Positions 34,881-42,829 of a stretch of 64,000 bases of DNA are shown piece by piece. The notes below the pieces were generated by a model that saw nothing but the letters and a program-made list of their open reading frames with translations, ran no database searches and was not told the origin of the DNA. The first letter of the stretch is position 1, and the number at the start of each line of letters is the position of its first letter. The translations under genes were made by a program, and so were the position numbers. The DNA comes from Streptomyces sp. V1I1 (GTDB lineage Bacteria > Actinomycetota > Actinomycetes > Streptomycetales > Streptomycetaceae): contig NZ_JAUSZH010000001.1 of assembly GCF_030817355.1 (NCBI RefSeq), positions 7,787,001 to 7,851,000 of the forward strand, written 5' to 3'.

Positions 34881-35798
34881 GTGGCTGTTGAAGTACCGGC
34901 GGACATACAGGAGCGCTGCAAAGAGCTGGGGAAGGGCGTTGGATACGCCCTGAAGGTGCTGTGCAGGCAGCTTGAGGACAACCCCCTGCTGGGCAGTCCC
35001 CTGGGGGTCCCGTCCCTCTACATCGCACAGATCGACGGCGAAACCTTCGAAGACTGCCCGGAACTGAACGTGCACTACGCCTACGGCCCTCCCCTGCTGG
35101 AGGAGGGACAAGTACAGATCAAGGGCATCGAAGAGACCCATCCGGCTGCCGTCGAGCCGAAAGAGGAGGCCGTCGCGGCTCCAGACCCACATCAGGAGGA
35201 GATCGAAGCGCGGCAGGTGACGGACGCCTGGCGGCGCATCGAGGCGTGGCTGTGTGAGCATGCTTCCGCCTCATTCGATCTGCTCAAGCCGGGCGCCTCG
35301 GAGGGTGAGATAGCCGCGCTGGAAGAAGCAATCGGCGTGCGCGCACCGGCGTCCTTGAGGGCACTGTGGCGGCTTCGCGCAGGTCTCCGCCACGCGCCCG
35401 GGGCCGGATTCCTCACGGAGTACAACTGGGCGCTGATGGATCTCGACGCGGTGGTCCTGGTCTACCGGGAGCGCATGGAACTCCAGCGGGACTGGGGAAG
35501 TGACGAGCCCTACCTGTGGAAGCCCTCCTGGTTGCCCTTCTGCTCGTGGGGCACGGACGACTACACCTCTGGTCTCTACCTCGATTCCGAGAGTGGAGAG
35601 GTCTGCCGCTGGTCTGAGTCGATCGACCGTCTTACCGAGTTCGAGTCGCTGACGGCCTTTCTGGAGGGGATGGCGGATGCTCTTGAGGTGCCCTCTCTTG
35701 TCACATGGCCTAAGCCCGGACTACTGAACGGCAGACTTGTGTGGGGGCCACCAGGTGATGCGAACGAAGAGGCGTTGTGGCGGCCGTGGAACGGATGA
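34881..35798 (+). CDS. SMI1/KNR4-family protein
   Basis: 305 residues, GTG 34881 preceded by GAGGAG. Residues about 110-270 form an SMI1/KNR4 domain: ASEGEIAALEEAIGVRAPAS, LRALWRLRAGLRH, then WLPFCSWGTDDYTSGLYLDS. The N-terminal 100 residues are a separate acidic helix-rich segment. SMI1/KNR4 proteins are often immunity proteins against secreted nuclease or other toxins. The gene ends 54 bp from the stop of the convergent NucA/NucB-like gene. A toxin-immunity relation is possible but the orientation is not the usual one, and there is no direct evidence. Confidence 0.85.
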   Translation: MAVEVPADIQERCKELGKGVGYALKVLCRQLEDNPLLGSPLGVPSLYIAQIDGETFEDCPELNVHYAYGPPLLEEGQVQIKGIEETHPAAVEPKEEAVAAPDPHQEEIEARQVTDAWRRIEAWLCEHASASFDLLKPGASEGEIAALEEAIGVRAPASLRALWRLRAGLRHAPGAGFLTEYNWALMDLDAVVLVYRERMELQRDWGSDEPYLWKPSWLPFCSWGTDDYTSGLYLDSESGEVCRWSESIDRLTEFESLTAFLEGMADALEVPSLVTWPKPGLLNGRLVWGPPGDANEEALWRPWNG

Positions 35799-35844
35799 CA
35801 TGAGTGAGGGGGACCCGCCGGTGCCGGTCCACCTCACTCATGTC
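35797..35844. terminator. Long bidirectional terminator
   Basis: A perfect 13-bp stem GACATGAGTGAGG / CCTCACTCATGTC with a 22-base GC-rich loop separates the convergent SMI1 and nuclease genes. Its left arm begins inside the SMI1 stop codon. Confidence 0.8.
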
Positions 35845-35852
35845 AGGTTGTG

Positions 35853-37838
35853 TCAGCCGACCTTGCGCCAGGCGCAGGTGGTGTCGGCATTCGCGCAGTG
35901 CTCGAAGCCGGGGTTGCTGACGAAGAATCCGTCATTGTCCAGTAGACGCCAGAGGGTGGGGTTGAGCTTGCTGAATGCCTTCCGGTTCTGGGTTGACTCG
36001 ATTCCGGCCCGTCCGCACCGCTCCTTCCAGGTGGGCCCGTTCGTGGCCGCCCGGGTGTCGGCGAGGAGGCCGAAGTTGGCGCTGCCGTCACCCAGCTTGT
36101 CCGTGAAGAGCTGGGCACACTGGTCCCCGGAGGACACCTGGTTGACGCCGCCGGGGAAGCCGCCGCTCTCGTGGGTGGAGGCCATGGCGTACTCGTCGCA
36201 GTCCATCGTGCCCACGGAGGTGTCGGCCAGGTGCGTCGTCCAGCTGCTCGGGCAGACCTTGCCACGGCTGTCATCCGAGGTCCACGGCTTGCCGTCGGGC
36301 CGGGTCACGGTGGTGTCCGGGCCGAGGTAGTGCAGCAGGGAGTCCCACTTCACCGAGCCGGCGTGGTCGGGCATCTTCTCCTGCATCAGCCAGTAGTACG
36401 CCCCGGCCGCGGGGTACAGGTTGGTGTCGACGGTGTACGTCGGCTTGAAGAACGGCAGCACACAGCCGGGCGCCACGCCCTTGAGAATGTCGTCGCAGCG
36501 CGGGGCGAGTTCCCTGACGCGCACGTCACCACTGGACCCGAAGTCAGCAGTCGCACGCGCGGTGGCGCTGGCATCGACGCTGCCGGTGATCGACCAGCCC
36601 AGATCGATGATCTCCTTGCCCGTACCGGACCAGGTCGTCTGCACGGTGCCCCAGCGCCCGCTGTACGGGCCCGCTTCCGAGGCGATCCAGTGCGCGTCAG
36701 ACGTGTTGTTCTGGTTGTCCGCCCACTTGGTGGACGACGTCACGCAGGAGCTGCACGCCGTGCCCACGTTCCACTTCAGGGTCACGCCCTTGAGCGCGGC
36801 GTCGATGTGATCCGGCACCAGCACGATCTGCTGATCGAACTCACCGAAGTCGGATCCGCTGTCGCCCTTCTTCGGATACGTCTTGATCCGCTGCTCGATG
36901 TCGAACGTCGCCGTGCCCAGCGCGGGCTGCTCCGGGTCGGTGTCGACAAAGATCAGCGTCGCGCTGCCGATGCTCTTCAGGCAGGCTTCGGTCCGGTTCA
37001 TGTAGTCCTTGCCCACCGGCTTGTCGTAACACCAGTCGACCAGCTCGACGGCAGGCGCGGCTGCCAAGGACCGCTTGACCTTGTTGGACTTCGGGCTGAT
37101 CTCGATGCACAGCTTGCGGCCCTGCACGTCGGCCTTGCCGCACGTCCGCTTCTGTCCGGCCTTAAGGGTCGTGCCGTCCTTGCGCAGCGTGGGCGGCGCC
37201 GGGCCCGGATCGGTACGCGTCACCTCGATCACCTTCTGCGCGATCGGATCGATCGACGACGAAGCCTGCGGCGCAGGGAACGTCACGTAAGGCTCGATAC
37301 GGAAGTTCGCCCACGGGGACCAGCTGGTCTCGTACAGGCTGCCGTCATAGGCGCTGGTGTGGAACGTGTACGTCACGCCCGGCTTCAGCTTCCCGTACGG
37401 GACGGTGACGGATGCGGTCTTGCCCGACGCCACATAGCCCGACACCAAAGTCCCGTACGGGTTGGCGTCTGTCAGCTTGACCTGGGTCTTGGGCTTGCCG
37501 TTGGCGTCAGTCGTCCACACCTCGAAGGTCAGGTTGCTCTTGTCGCCGTCGGCGTCGGTGACCGTGTTACGTAACACGGTCTCGGGTGCGATGACGCGCC
37601 AGGTGCTGCCGTTCTTCTTGAACTGCGGGCCGGCCGACGGGGACTTGCCCGATACGGGGCGCGAGCCGGCGGCTGCCGCCTCTTCCGGCCCGGCTGCTGG
37701 ACGCGACGCCGGAGCAGCGGAAGGGGTGGGACTCGGCGTGAAGCCGGCGGCTGACGCCGTTCCCACTCCCGCGAGCAGAGCGAGGACGGCGCCTGCGGCC
37801 ACGTGCCGCAGTGCCGACAGGGTGCGTATGCGTCTCAA
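35853..37838 (-). CDS. Large secreted protein with C-terminal NucA/NucB-type nuclease domain
   Basis: 661 residues, TTG start at 37838 after AAGGAGG (8 bp spacing). A signal peptide ends near residue 31, followed by a Pro/Ser/Ala linker. Residues about 75-190 resemble fibronectin-like beta domains (VTYTFHTSAYDGSLYETSWSP). The C-terminus carries DCDEYAMASTHESGGFPGG then SSGDQCAQLF, the NucA/NucB sporulation DNase motif with the catalytic Asp/Glu. Cysteines are many, as expected for an exported enzyme. Leu89 is a TTA codon, so bldA may limit expression. The nuclease activity is inferred from the motif. Confidence 0.7.
   Translation of the reverse strand: MRRIRTLSALRHVAAGAVLALLAGVGTASAAGFTPSPTPSAAPASRPAAGPEEAAAAGSRPVSGKSPSAGPQFKKNGSTWRVIAPETVLRNTVTDADGDKSNLTFEVWTTDANGKPKTQVKLTDANPYGTLVSGYVASGKTASVTVPYGKLKPGVTYTFHTSAYDGSLYETSWSPWANFRIEPYVTFPAPQASSSIDPIAQKVIEVTRTDPGPAPPTLRKDGTTLKAGQKRTCGKADVQGRKLCIEISPKSNKVKRSLAAAPAVELVDWCYDKPVGKDYMNRTEACLKSIGSATLIFVDTDPEQPALGTATFDIEQRIKTYPKKGDSGSDFGEFDQQIVLVPDHIDAALKGVTLKWNVGTACSSCVTSSTKWADNQNNTSDAHWIASEAGPYSGRWGTVQTTWSGTGKEIIDLGWSITGSVDASATARATADFGSSGDVRVRELAPRCDDILKGVAPGCVLPFFKPTYTVDTNLYPAAGAYYWLMQEKMPDHAGSVKWDSLLHYLGPDTTVTRPDGKPWTSDDSRGKVCPSSWTTHLADTSVGTMDCDEYAMASTHESGGFPGGVNQVSSGDQCAQLFTDKLGDGSANFGLLADTRAATNGPTWKERCGRAGIESTQNRKAFSKLNPTLWRLLDNDGFFVSNPGFEHCANADTTCAWRKVG
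37560..37581. repeat. 22-bp perfect palindrome inside the nuclease gene
   Basis: Bases 37560-37581 are a perfect 22-bp palindrome centred on TTACGTAA. It lies early in the coding sequence and includes the TTA codon. It could be a chance result of codon order, a regulator site or a hairpin near the start of the mRNA. Confidence 0.8.
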
Positions 37839-38053
37839 CTTCGAATCCTCCTTGAGGGTACGTATGTTCGAGCAAGCTCATCAGACGCACCCTCAAGGCC
37901 ATATGGCCGGGGTCATGGTTTGCCCCGCATCGAGAAAGTTCAGCCAACAATCCCAACCTCGCCCGAACTCCGCCGCGCCCGCGCACCGGTGACTGCCCGT
38001 CAGGACGGGCTCGGCGGTGGCTGACCGTCCCGTCCGGCAGTACGTTCAATAAC

Positions 38054-38106
38054 AGGGAGGCAGGTGCCACGCCCAACCCCCGGGGCGTGGCACCTGCCTC
38101 TCTTTT
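38054..38106 (+). terminator. Intrinsic terminator with U-run
   Basis: An 18-bp perfect stem (arms 38057-38074 and 38083-38100, GAGGCAGGTGCCACGCCC and complement) is followed by TCTTTTT on the plus strand. No plus-strand gene is visible to its left; the nearest genes are minus-strand. It may end the degenerate gene at 38127 from the other direction, or belong to an unseen small RNA. Confidence 0.75.
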
Positions 38107-38126
38107 TGCGATATCGGCCGCGCCGT

Positions 38127-38357
38127 CTACGGGTGCAGGACGGGGCACCCGGACGCGGTACCCGCTCCCGCCGCAGCCGTCTTGGTGAAGGCTGCCGTGC
38201 TGGCCGCAGCACCCCCGCCCAGCTGGGCCAGGATCTCCTTGGACGGCAGGTCTTCCTTGCCTTCAGGGCGTCGGCGACGTCCTGCGCGGACGAGAACAAG
38301 AACACCATCTGCGCGGCGATGTTGTCCTGAACGATCCGCGCGCCCACAACTCGTCAT
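38127..38357 (-). pseudogene. 3' fragment of a secreted protein gene, frameshifted
   Basis: Two minus-strand frames join near 38262. The first reads GARIVQDNIAAQMVFLFSSA then QDVADALK, and the second continues GKEDLPSKEILAQLGGGAAA to the terminal GCPVLHP. One base has been lost. No start or signal is present, so this is the tail of a larger gene. I cannot name the family. Confidence 0.45.
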
Positions 38358-38452
38358 CGACTTCCCACGGCTTCGGCCGAGTCACCCCGCACCCCCGGAT
38401 CATCGGTCCCGGAGCGACCCAACCACTTCGAAGATCATTTCGTTAGGAGTTC

Positions 38453-38995
38453 TTAGTAGTAGCCCTTTTCACCGTCCAGAAGCTCCCGGATTGTATCCAC
38501 GTGACCCGCGTGCCGGGCGGTCTCCTCGACCATGTGGATCAACATCCACCGCAGGGTCGCGGCAGCGGAGTCGAAGTCGGGGTGGCGGCCCACGTCATCC
38601 AGGGAATGGGCCGCAATGATCTCGTTCGACACCGCGCATTGCCGGTCGTACTCATCGAGGAGCTGCGCGAGGGGGATGCCTTCGACCATCATGTCGGCGT
38701 CCTCGGGCCCGTCCTCGAATTGGGGCCCCTTGGCGGGTCGGCCCAGGAAGAGGACCTCGAACCAGGCGTTCTCCACCCATCGCATGTGGGAGATGACACC
38801 GGCCATCGTCATCCGGGGCGAGGTCGGCAGGACGGATCGGTGGGCATCCGCGTCGGACAGCCCTTCGCACTTCCATTGGATGATCGCGCGCTGCATGTCG
38901 AGCCAGCCGACTAGCTGCGTCCGTTCGTCGGCTACGTAGGGAGGGCGAGTGCGGGGAGGCGTCATGGGTGCCGACGCTACGTCAGCGGTCGTCAT
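38453..38995 (-). CDS. DinB-family protein (DUF664)
   Basis: 180 residues from ATG 38995 (ATG 38965 is an alternative). It is a four-helix DinB-like protein: VGWLDMQRAIIQWKCEGLSD, MTMAGVISHMRWVENAWF with the first metal-binding His, and RWMLIHMVEETARHAGHVDT with the two C-terminal His ligands. The family includes mycothiol- and bacillithiol-dependent transferases and many proteins of unknown role. Confidence 0.9.
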   Translation of the reverse strand: MTTADVASAPMTPPRTRPPYVADERTQLVGWLDMQRAIIQWKCEGLSDADAHRSVLPTSPRMTMAGVISHMRWVENAWFEVLFLGRPAKGPQFEDGPEDADMMVEGIPLAQLLDEYDRQCAVSNEIIAAHSLDDVGRHPDFDSAAATLRWMLIHMVEETARHAGHVDTIRELLDGEKGYY

Positions 38996-39114
38996 GTCGC
39001 ACGAGGTTTTTCACGCCAGTGAGCGCAGCTGTCGCACCGTCAGATACCTTACCTGCTCGGCCGGTTGGAAACACGGCCTTGCTCAGGGGTCGCCTGCCCC
39101 AGGGTGTGTGTGTC

Positions 39115-39636
39115 CTACTCGGTGTCAGGCCCCTGTGCTCGCACCTCCTGGACGTGCTGGAGGGAGTCACGCAGGTCGCTCAGCCAGGTGTCCGCATTGC
39201 GCTGCACCAAGCGGACGCACCACGCCAGTGCGTCGCTGCGGCTTCGGGCGACTCCGCCGGCGATCAGGGTGTCGAGCACCTGGCGCTCGGGCTGGCGAAG
39301 GCGCGTCATCACCGGTGCGGAGACGGTGGTGTACATGGCCCGCTTGTCACCGCACTCCACACCCCACGAGACCTTGCGCCTGAACCGCCGCTCAGCTTCA
39401 CGCGCCACCTCGATGCGCTCTTCGCGTGTACGTTCCCGGAACTCCGACATACGTCCCTCCAGGGACGCGTCGCGTTCCGCCTCGGCCGCCTCGGCGCCGA
39501 GGTCAGGCTCCGGGATCCGGCCGACGACGGTGATCTCCTCACGATCCACGGTCACGTCCAGGAGCTCACTGAAGAGTCCTTCAGGTATCCGCCCGGCGAA
39601 CCAGCCGCGCAGCACCTGTTCCTCGGTTGTAATCAT
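39115..39636 (-). CDS. Conserved hypothetical protein, 173 residues
   Basis: ATG 39636, no obvious Shine-Dalgarno site. The middle is a highly charged coiled-coil-like region (EGRMSEFRERTREERIEVAR). The C-terminal part (APVMTRLRQPERQVLDTLIA, ARSRSDALAWCVRLV) has the pattern of a ribbon-helix-helix-type dimer domain, so a DNA-binding role is possible. It is divergent from the MarR-GNAT gene. GTAATC is repeated either side of AT at the start codon. Function unknown. Confidence 0.65.
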   Translation of the reverse strand: MITTEEQVLRGWFAGRIPEGLFSELLDVTVDREEITVVGRIPEPDLGAEAAEAERDASLEGRMSEFRERTREERIEVAREAERRFRRKVSWGVECGDKRAMYTTVSAPVMTRLRQPERQVLDTLIAGGVARSRSDALAWCVRLVQRNADTWLSDLRDSLQHVQEVRAQGPDTE

Positions 39637-39704
39637 GTAATCAAGATTAGGCAGCTGCGGCGATGGAAGGAAGGGTGTCCGCCCACGGCGTAGCGAGGCA
39701 CGGG

Positions 39705-39726
39705 ATCTCTGACTAGAGTCAGAGAT
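39705..39726. promoter_or_regulatory. MarR-type operator abutting the start codon
   Basis: Two perfect 10-bp arms (ATCTCTGACT and AGTCAGAGAT) are separated by AG and end at base 39726, directly before ATG 39727. No ribosome binding site fits, so the mRNA may be leaderless. Autorepression by the MarR half of the downstream protein is the likely function. Confidence 0.7.
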
Positions 39727-40629
39727 ATGAGTGAAACAGCGACCCAGCAGGTTCGGTCGTTCAACCGCACCGTGACCCAGCGGATCGGCGCGCTCTACGA
39801 CAAGTACCTCGCCCGGGACCGGCCGCTCGGTGCGTCCCGCGTGCTGTGGGAGATCGGCAACGACGGCGCCGAAGTCAGGTCTCTGCGTTTCCGTCTGGGA
39901 CTGGACTCCGGTTACCTGAGCCGTCTGCTCCGGTCCCTGGAAAGGGACGGTCTCGTGGCGACGGAGTCGGACCCTTCGGACAGGAGGGTCAGGATGATCC
40001 GCCTCACCGAGCGAGGCCGGGCCGAACACGCGGTGCTGAACGAGCGCAGCGACGATCTGGCCCGATCCCTGCTGGCCCCGCTGAGCACCACGCAGCGTGC
40101 CCAACTGGTGGAGGCGATGGGGGTCGTGGAGCGGCTGCTGACCGCGAGCCTGGTCGAGATCGTCGTCGAGGACCCGGCCACTGAGGCGGCCCAGACCTGC
40201 CTCCGGTCGTACTTCGCAGAACTCGACACCCGCTTTGCCGCCGGCTTCGATCCGAGCCTGAGTATTCCGGCTCAGACCGCAGAACTCACCGAACCCGCGG
40301 GCCTGCTCCTGGTCGCCCGCCTCCGGGACGAGCCCATCGGCTGTGGGGCCCTCAAGCTCCATGGCACAAGGCCCGCCGAGATCAAACGTATGTGGGTCTC
40401 GACGGCGGCCCGAGGTCTCGGCGTCGGCCGACGGCTCCTCGAAGAGCTGGAACAGCACGCCCGCCGACGGGGCGCGCACCTTGTGCGGCTCGAGACGAAC
40501 AAGACGCTGGGCGAGGCCATTCACCTCTACCGTTCCGCCGGCTACGTGGAGGTCGCCCCCTTCAACGACGAGCCGTATGCCCACCACTGGTTCGAGAGAC
40601 GACTCGACGACGTCAACTCGGGGTTGTGA
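39727..40629 (+). CDS. MarR-GNAT fusion: regulator with acetyltransferase domain
   Basis: 300 residues. Residues 1-145 are a MarR winged helix (LGLDSGYLSRLLRSLERDGL and ESDPSDRRVRMIRLTERGR). Residues about 150-300 are a GNAT acetyltransferase with the acetyl-CoA loop RGLGVGRRLLEELEQHA and LETNKTLGEAIHLYRSAGY. Fusions of this type are common in actinomycetes. The acceptor is unknown. The gene is probably autoregulated through the palindrome ending at its ATG. It is convergent with the beta-propeller gene 18 bp away. Confidence 0.92.
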   Translation: MSETATQQVRSFNRTVTQRIGALYDKYLARDRPLGASRVLWEIGNDGAEVRSLRFRLGLDSGYLSRLLRSLERDGLVATESDPSDRRVRMIRLTERGRAEHAVLNERSDDLARSLLAPLSTTQRAQLVEAMGVVERLLTASLVEIVVEDPATEAAQTCLRSYFAELDTRFAAGFDPSLSIPAQTAELTEPAGLLLVARLRDEPIGCGALKLHGTRPAEIKRMWVSTAARGLGVGRRLLEELEQHARRRGAHLVRLETNKTLGEAIHLYRSAGYVEVAPFNDEPYAHHWFERRLDDVNSGL

Positions 40630-40646
40630 GCAGCCGCTCCTCGGAA

Positions 40647-41951
40647 TCAGCCCGCGCCGGGGCGGGTCCAGTCGGCCGCCACATGGGCGATGCGTACGCG
40701 CTGCGGATGGTCGCCCACCGCCACGGACGCGACCTTCTTGCCGGTGGCGAAGTCGATCGCGGTGACGCGGTCCGCGCCGCTCTCCGAGATGACGCAGGAT
40801 GTGCCGTCGCCGCTCACGGTCGCCCAGTACGGCTTCGAGGCCGACACCAGCGGGCCCTCCTGGAGCGTTGCCCGGTCGACGATCGTCGCGTAGTCGTCCA
40901 TCGTCCCGGCGATGCACAGCTTGTCGCCCGCCGGGTTCATCGACATGCCGTGGTGGCGGGAGTCGTTGACCCAGGTGGTGCGGTCCTCGCTGGTCGCGGG
41001 GTTCTTCGGCAGCGTCTTCACCCGGGTGATCCGGTCGGAGGCGACGTCGTACTCGACGAAGCCGTTGAAGAAGGAGACCTGGAAGTACAGCTTCGACTCG
41101 TCCGGTGTGAAGGCGACGGGCCGGATCGCGTCGGACAGGTCCTTGCGGCCGAAGGCGTCGAGGCGCCCGCGCATGTCGATGACCTTGACTTCTTTGAAGG
41201 TCGTGGCGTCGACGACGGTGATGCGGCGGTCCCCCTTCGTCCAGTCCAGCGCGGGGTCGTCCAACGCGGTGTTGACCTCGCCGATCGACATGTTCCAGAG
41301 GTACTTGCCGCCGTTGGTGAAAACGTTCTCGTGCGGTTTGTCCCCGGTCTTGAAGGATCCGGCCTGTTTGCCGGTCCGGATGTCCAGCACATGCACGGTG
41401 TTGGACGTCGAGGCCGAGACGGCCACGCGTGTGCCGTCGGGGGAGACCGCCATATGGTCGGAGCGGTAACCGGACACGGGGAAGCGCCAGTTGATCCGGC
41501 CCGTGGCGAGGTCGATCGACACGACGTCGGCGAAGCTCGGGCGGGAGACGACCATGGCCGAGCCGTCGGGTGTGGAGTACATGTCGTCGACGAACTGGTC
41601 GTGCCCCTCGCCGGGGCCGTTGCGGATGCCGAGGAAGTAGATGAGCTTGACCGGGTTGAGGTAGATCTCCGCGAGCCGTTGGTCCTTGTCCGGAATGACG
41701 TTGATGCGGCCGATCTTGGAGAAGTCCCCTTTGGGCGCGATGACGTCGGCGGTGCCGTCCCAGTTGTTGCCCACGAACATCACCTCCTTGAGGCCCGAGG
41801 CGCCGTCACGCGGGGCTGCCGCCGTCGCGGAACCCGCGCCCGCCATGGTGAACGCTGCGGCGAAAGCGCTGAGTACGCGCAGGGACGCGCGGCGCTGGGG
41901 AACACGCACGGACACGATCCGCCGTGAACGCCGGCTTGTGGGCAAGGACAT
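40647..41951 (-). CDS. Secreted YVTN/YncE-like beta-propeller protein
   Basis: 434 residues, ATG 41951 with GGAAGGGA upstream. A long signal region (residues 1-46, Arg-rich then hydrophobic) precedes seven-blade propeller repeats such as VVSIDLATGRINWRFPVSGY, VHVLDIRTGKQAG and VTAIDFATGKKVASVAVG. It is exported. Such propellers bind ligands or partner proteins; no catalytic residues are seen. It is divergent from the TetR gene and shares the operator region at 42009. Confidence 0.85.
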   Translation of the reverse strand: MSLPTSRRSRRIVSVRVPQRRASLRVLSAFAAAFTMAGAGSATAAAPRDGASGLKEVMFVGNNWDGTADVIAPKGDFSKIGRINVIPDKDQRLAEIYLNPVKLIYFLGIRNGPGEGHDQFVDDMYSTPDGSAMVVSRPSFADVVSIDLATGRINWRFPVSGYRSDHMAVSPDGTRVAVSASTSNTVHVLDIRTGKQAGSFKTGDKPHENVFTNGGKYLWNMSIGEVNTALDDPALDWTKGDRRITVVDATTFKEVKVIDMRGRLDAFGRKDLSDAIRPVAFTPDESKLYFQVSFFNGFVEYDVASDRITRVKTLPKNPATSEDRTTWVNDSRHHGMSMNPAGDKLCIAGTMDDYATIVDRATLQEGPLVSASKPYWATVSGDGTSCVISESGADRVTAIDFATGKKVASVAVGDHPQRVRIAHVAADWTRPGAG

Positions 41952-42008
41952 CGTCGTCCCTTCCGTGGGGGAGTCGGGTGCGGCTTGTGCGAAGAGCGGT
42001 GCCAGCAG

Positions 42009-42040
42009 CCCAATCTGAAAACGCGTGCGTTCAGATTGGG
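42009..42040. promoter_or_regulatory. Inverted-repeat operator between TetR and beta-propeller genes
   Basis: Arms CCCAATCTGAA (42009-42019) and TTCAGATTGGG (42030-42040) are perfect complements around a 10-bp centre that itself contains AACGCGTGCGTT, another palindrome. It lies in the divergent gap and is a likely TetR site controlling both genes. Confidence 0.7.
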
Positions 42041-42125
42041 GCTACTGGAAAGTAGCCAGAGGCGAGACACTCCACAAGACTCACGACACGAGAAAATGCC
42101 AGGACCGACGAGGGAGGGAGGGCCA

Positions 42126-42788
42126 GTGGCGGGCAGGCTCAGACAACCCACCGGCCGCTACGCGGGCAGATCCGCCGAGGAGCGGCAGGCCGACCGGCGT
42201 CAGCGGTTCCTCGACGCCGGGCTCCAGCTCTTCGGCGACAGCCCCGGTTACCGTGCCACGACCGTGGCGGCGTTGAGCGAGGCCGCGGGACTGTCGACCC
42301 GTCAGTTCTACGAGGAGTTCCGCACCCTTGAAGACGTCCTGGCCGCGCTGCACCTACAGGTCAACGACTGGGCAGAGGAAGCCGCCCTGACCGCGCTCGC
42401 AGGCGCCGACGGTCTGCCGATCGCGGAACGCGCCACGGCGGCCTTCCGCGCCTACGCCGCCAACGTCGCCGGCGACCCGCGTCGTATCCGCATCACGTTC
42501 GTCGAGATCATCGGTGTCAGTCCGCGCCTGGAGGAGCAGCGCCTGGCCCGGCGCTCCCGCTGGGTGGACCTCATCCGCGCCGAGGCGGCAGCGGCGGTCG
42601 AGCGAGGTGAGGCGGCGCCTCGTGACTATCGCGTCGCCGCGGCGGCCTTCATCGGAAGCGTGAACGGTCTCCTGCACGACTGGAGGGCCGGCTGGGTGGA
42701 CGCGACGCTCGATCAGGTCGTCGACGAACTCGTGCAGTTGCTCCTGGGCATCCTGCGCCCGGTCGACCGGCGGCCGCCGAGCCCGTAG
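42126..42788 (+). CDS. TetR-family transcriptional regulator
   Basis: 220 residues. GTG 42126 is chosen because of GAGGGAGGGAGG just upstream; ATG 42096 would add ten residues. The N-terminal HTH reads FLDAGLQLFGDSPGYRATTV, then LSEAAGLSTRQFYEEFRTLE. The rest is the helical ligand domain. It probably represses the divergent secreted propeller gene and itself via the palindrome at 42009. The ligand is unknown. Confidence 0.92.
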   Translation: MAGRLRQPTGRYAGRSAEERQADRRQRFLDAGLQLFGDSPGYRATTVAALSEAAGLSTRQFYEEFRTLEDVLAALHLQVNDWAEEAALTALAGADGLPIAERATAAFRAYAANVAGDPRRIRITFVEIIGVSPRLEEQRLARRSRWVDLIRAEAAAAVERGEAAPRDYRVAAAAFIGSVNGLLHDWRAGWVDATLDQVVDELVQLLLGILRPVDRRPPSP

Positions 42789-42829
42789 CCCGCCCCTGTC
42801 CCCAGCCCGCCCCCGCGCGCAGCTCGCCC

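Noticed and set aside
39637..40917. Long minus-strand extension of the 39115 gene
   Set aside because: It is antisense to the MarR-GNAT gene. The recognisable protein begins at ATG 39636.
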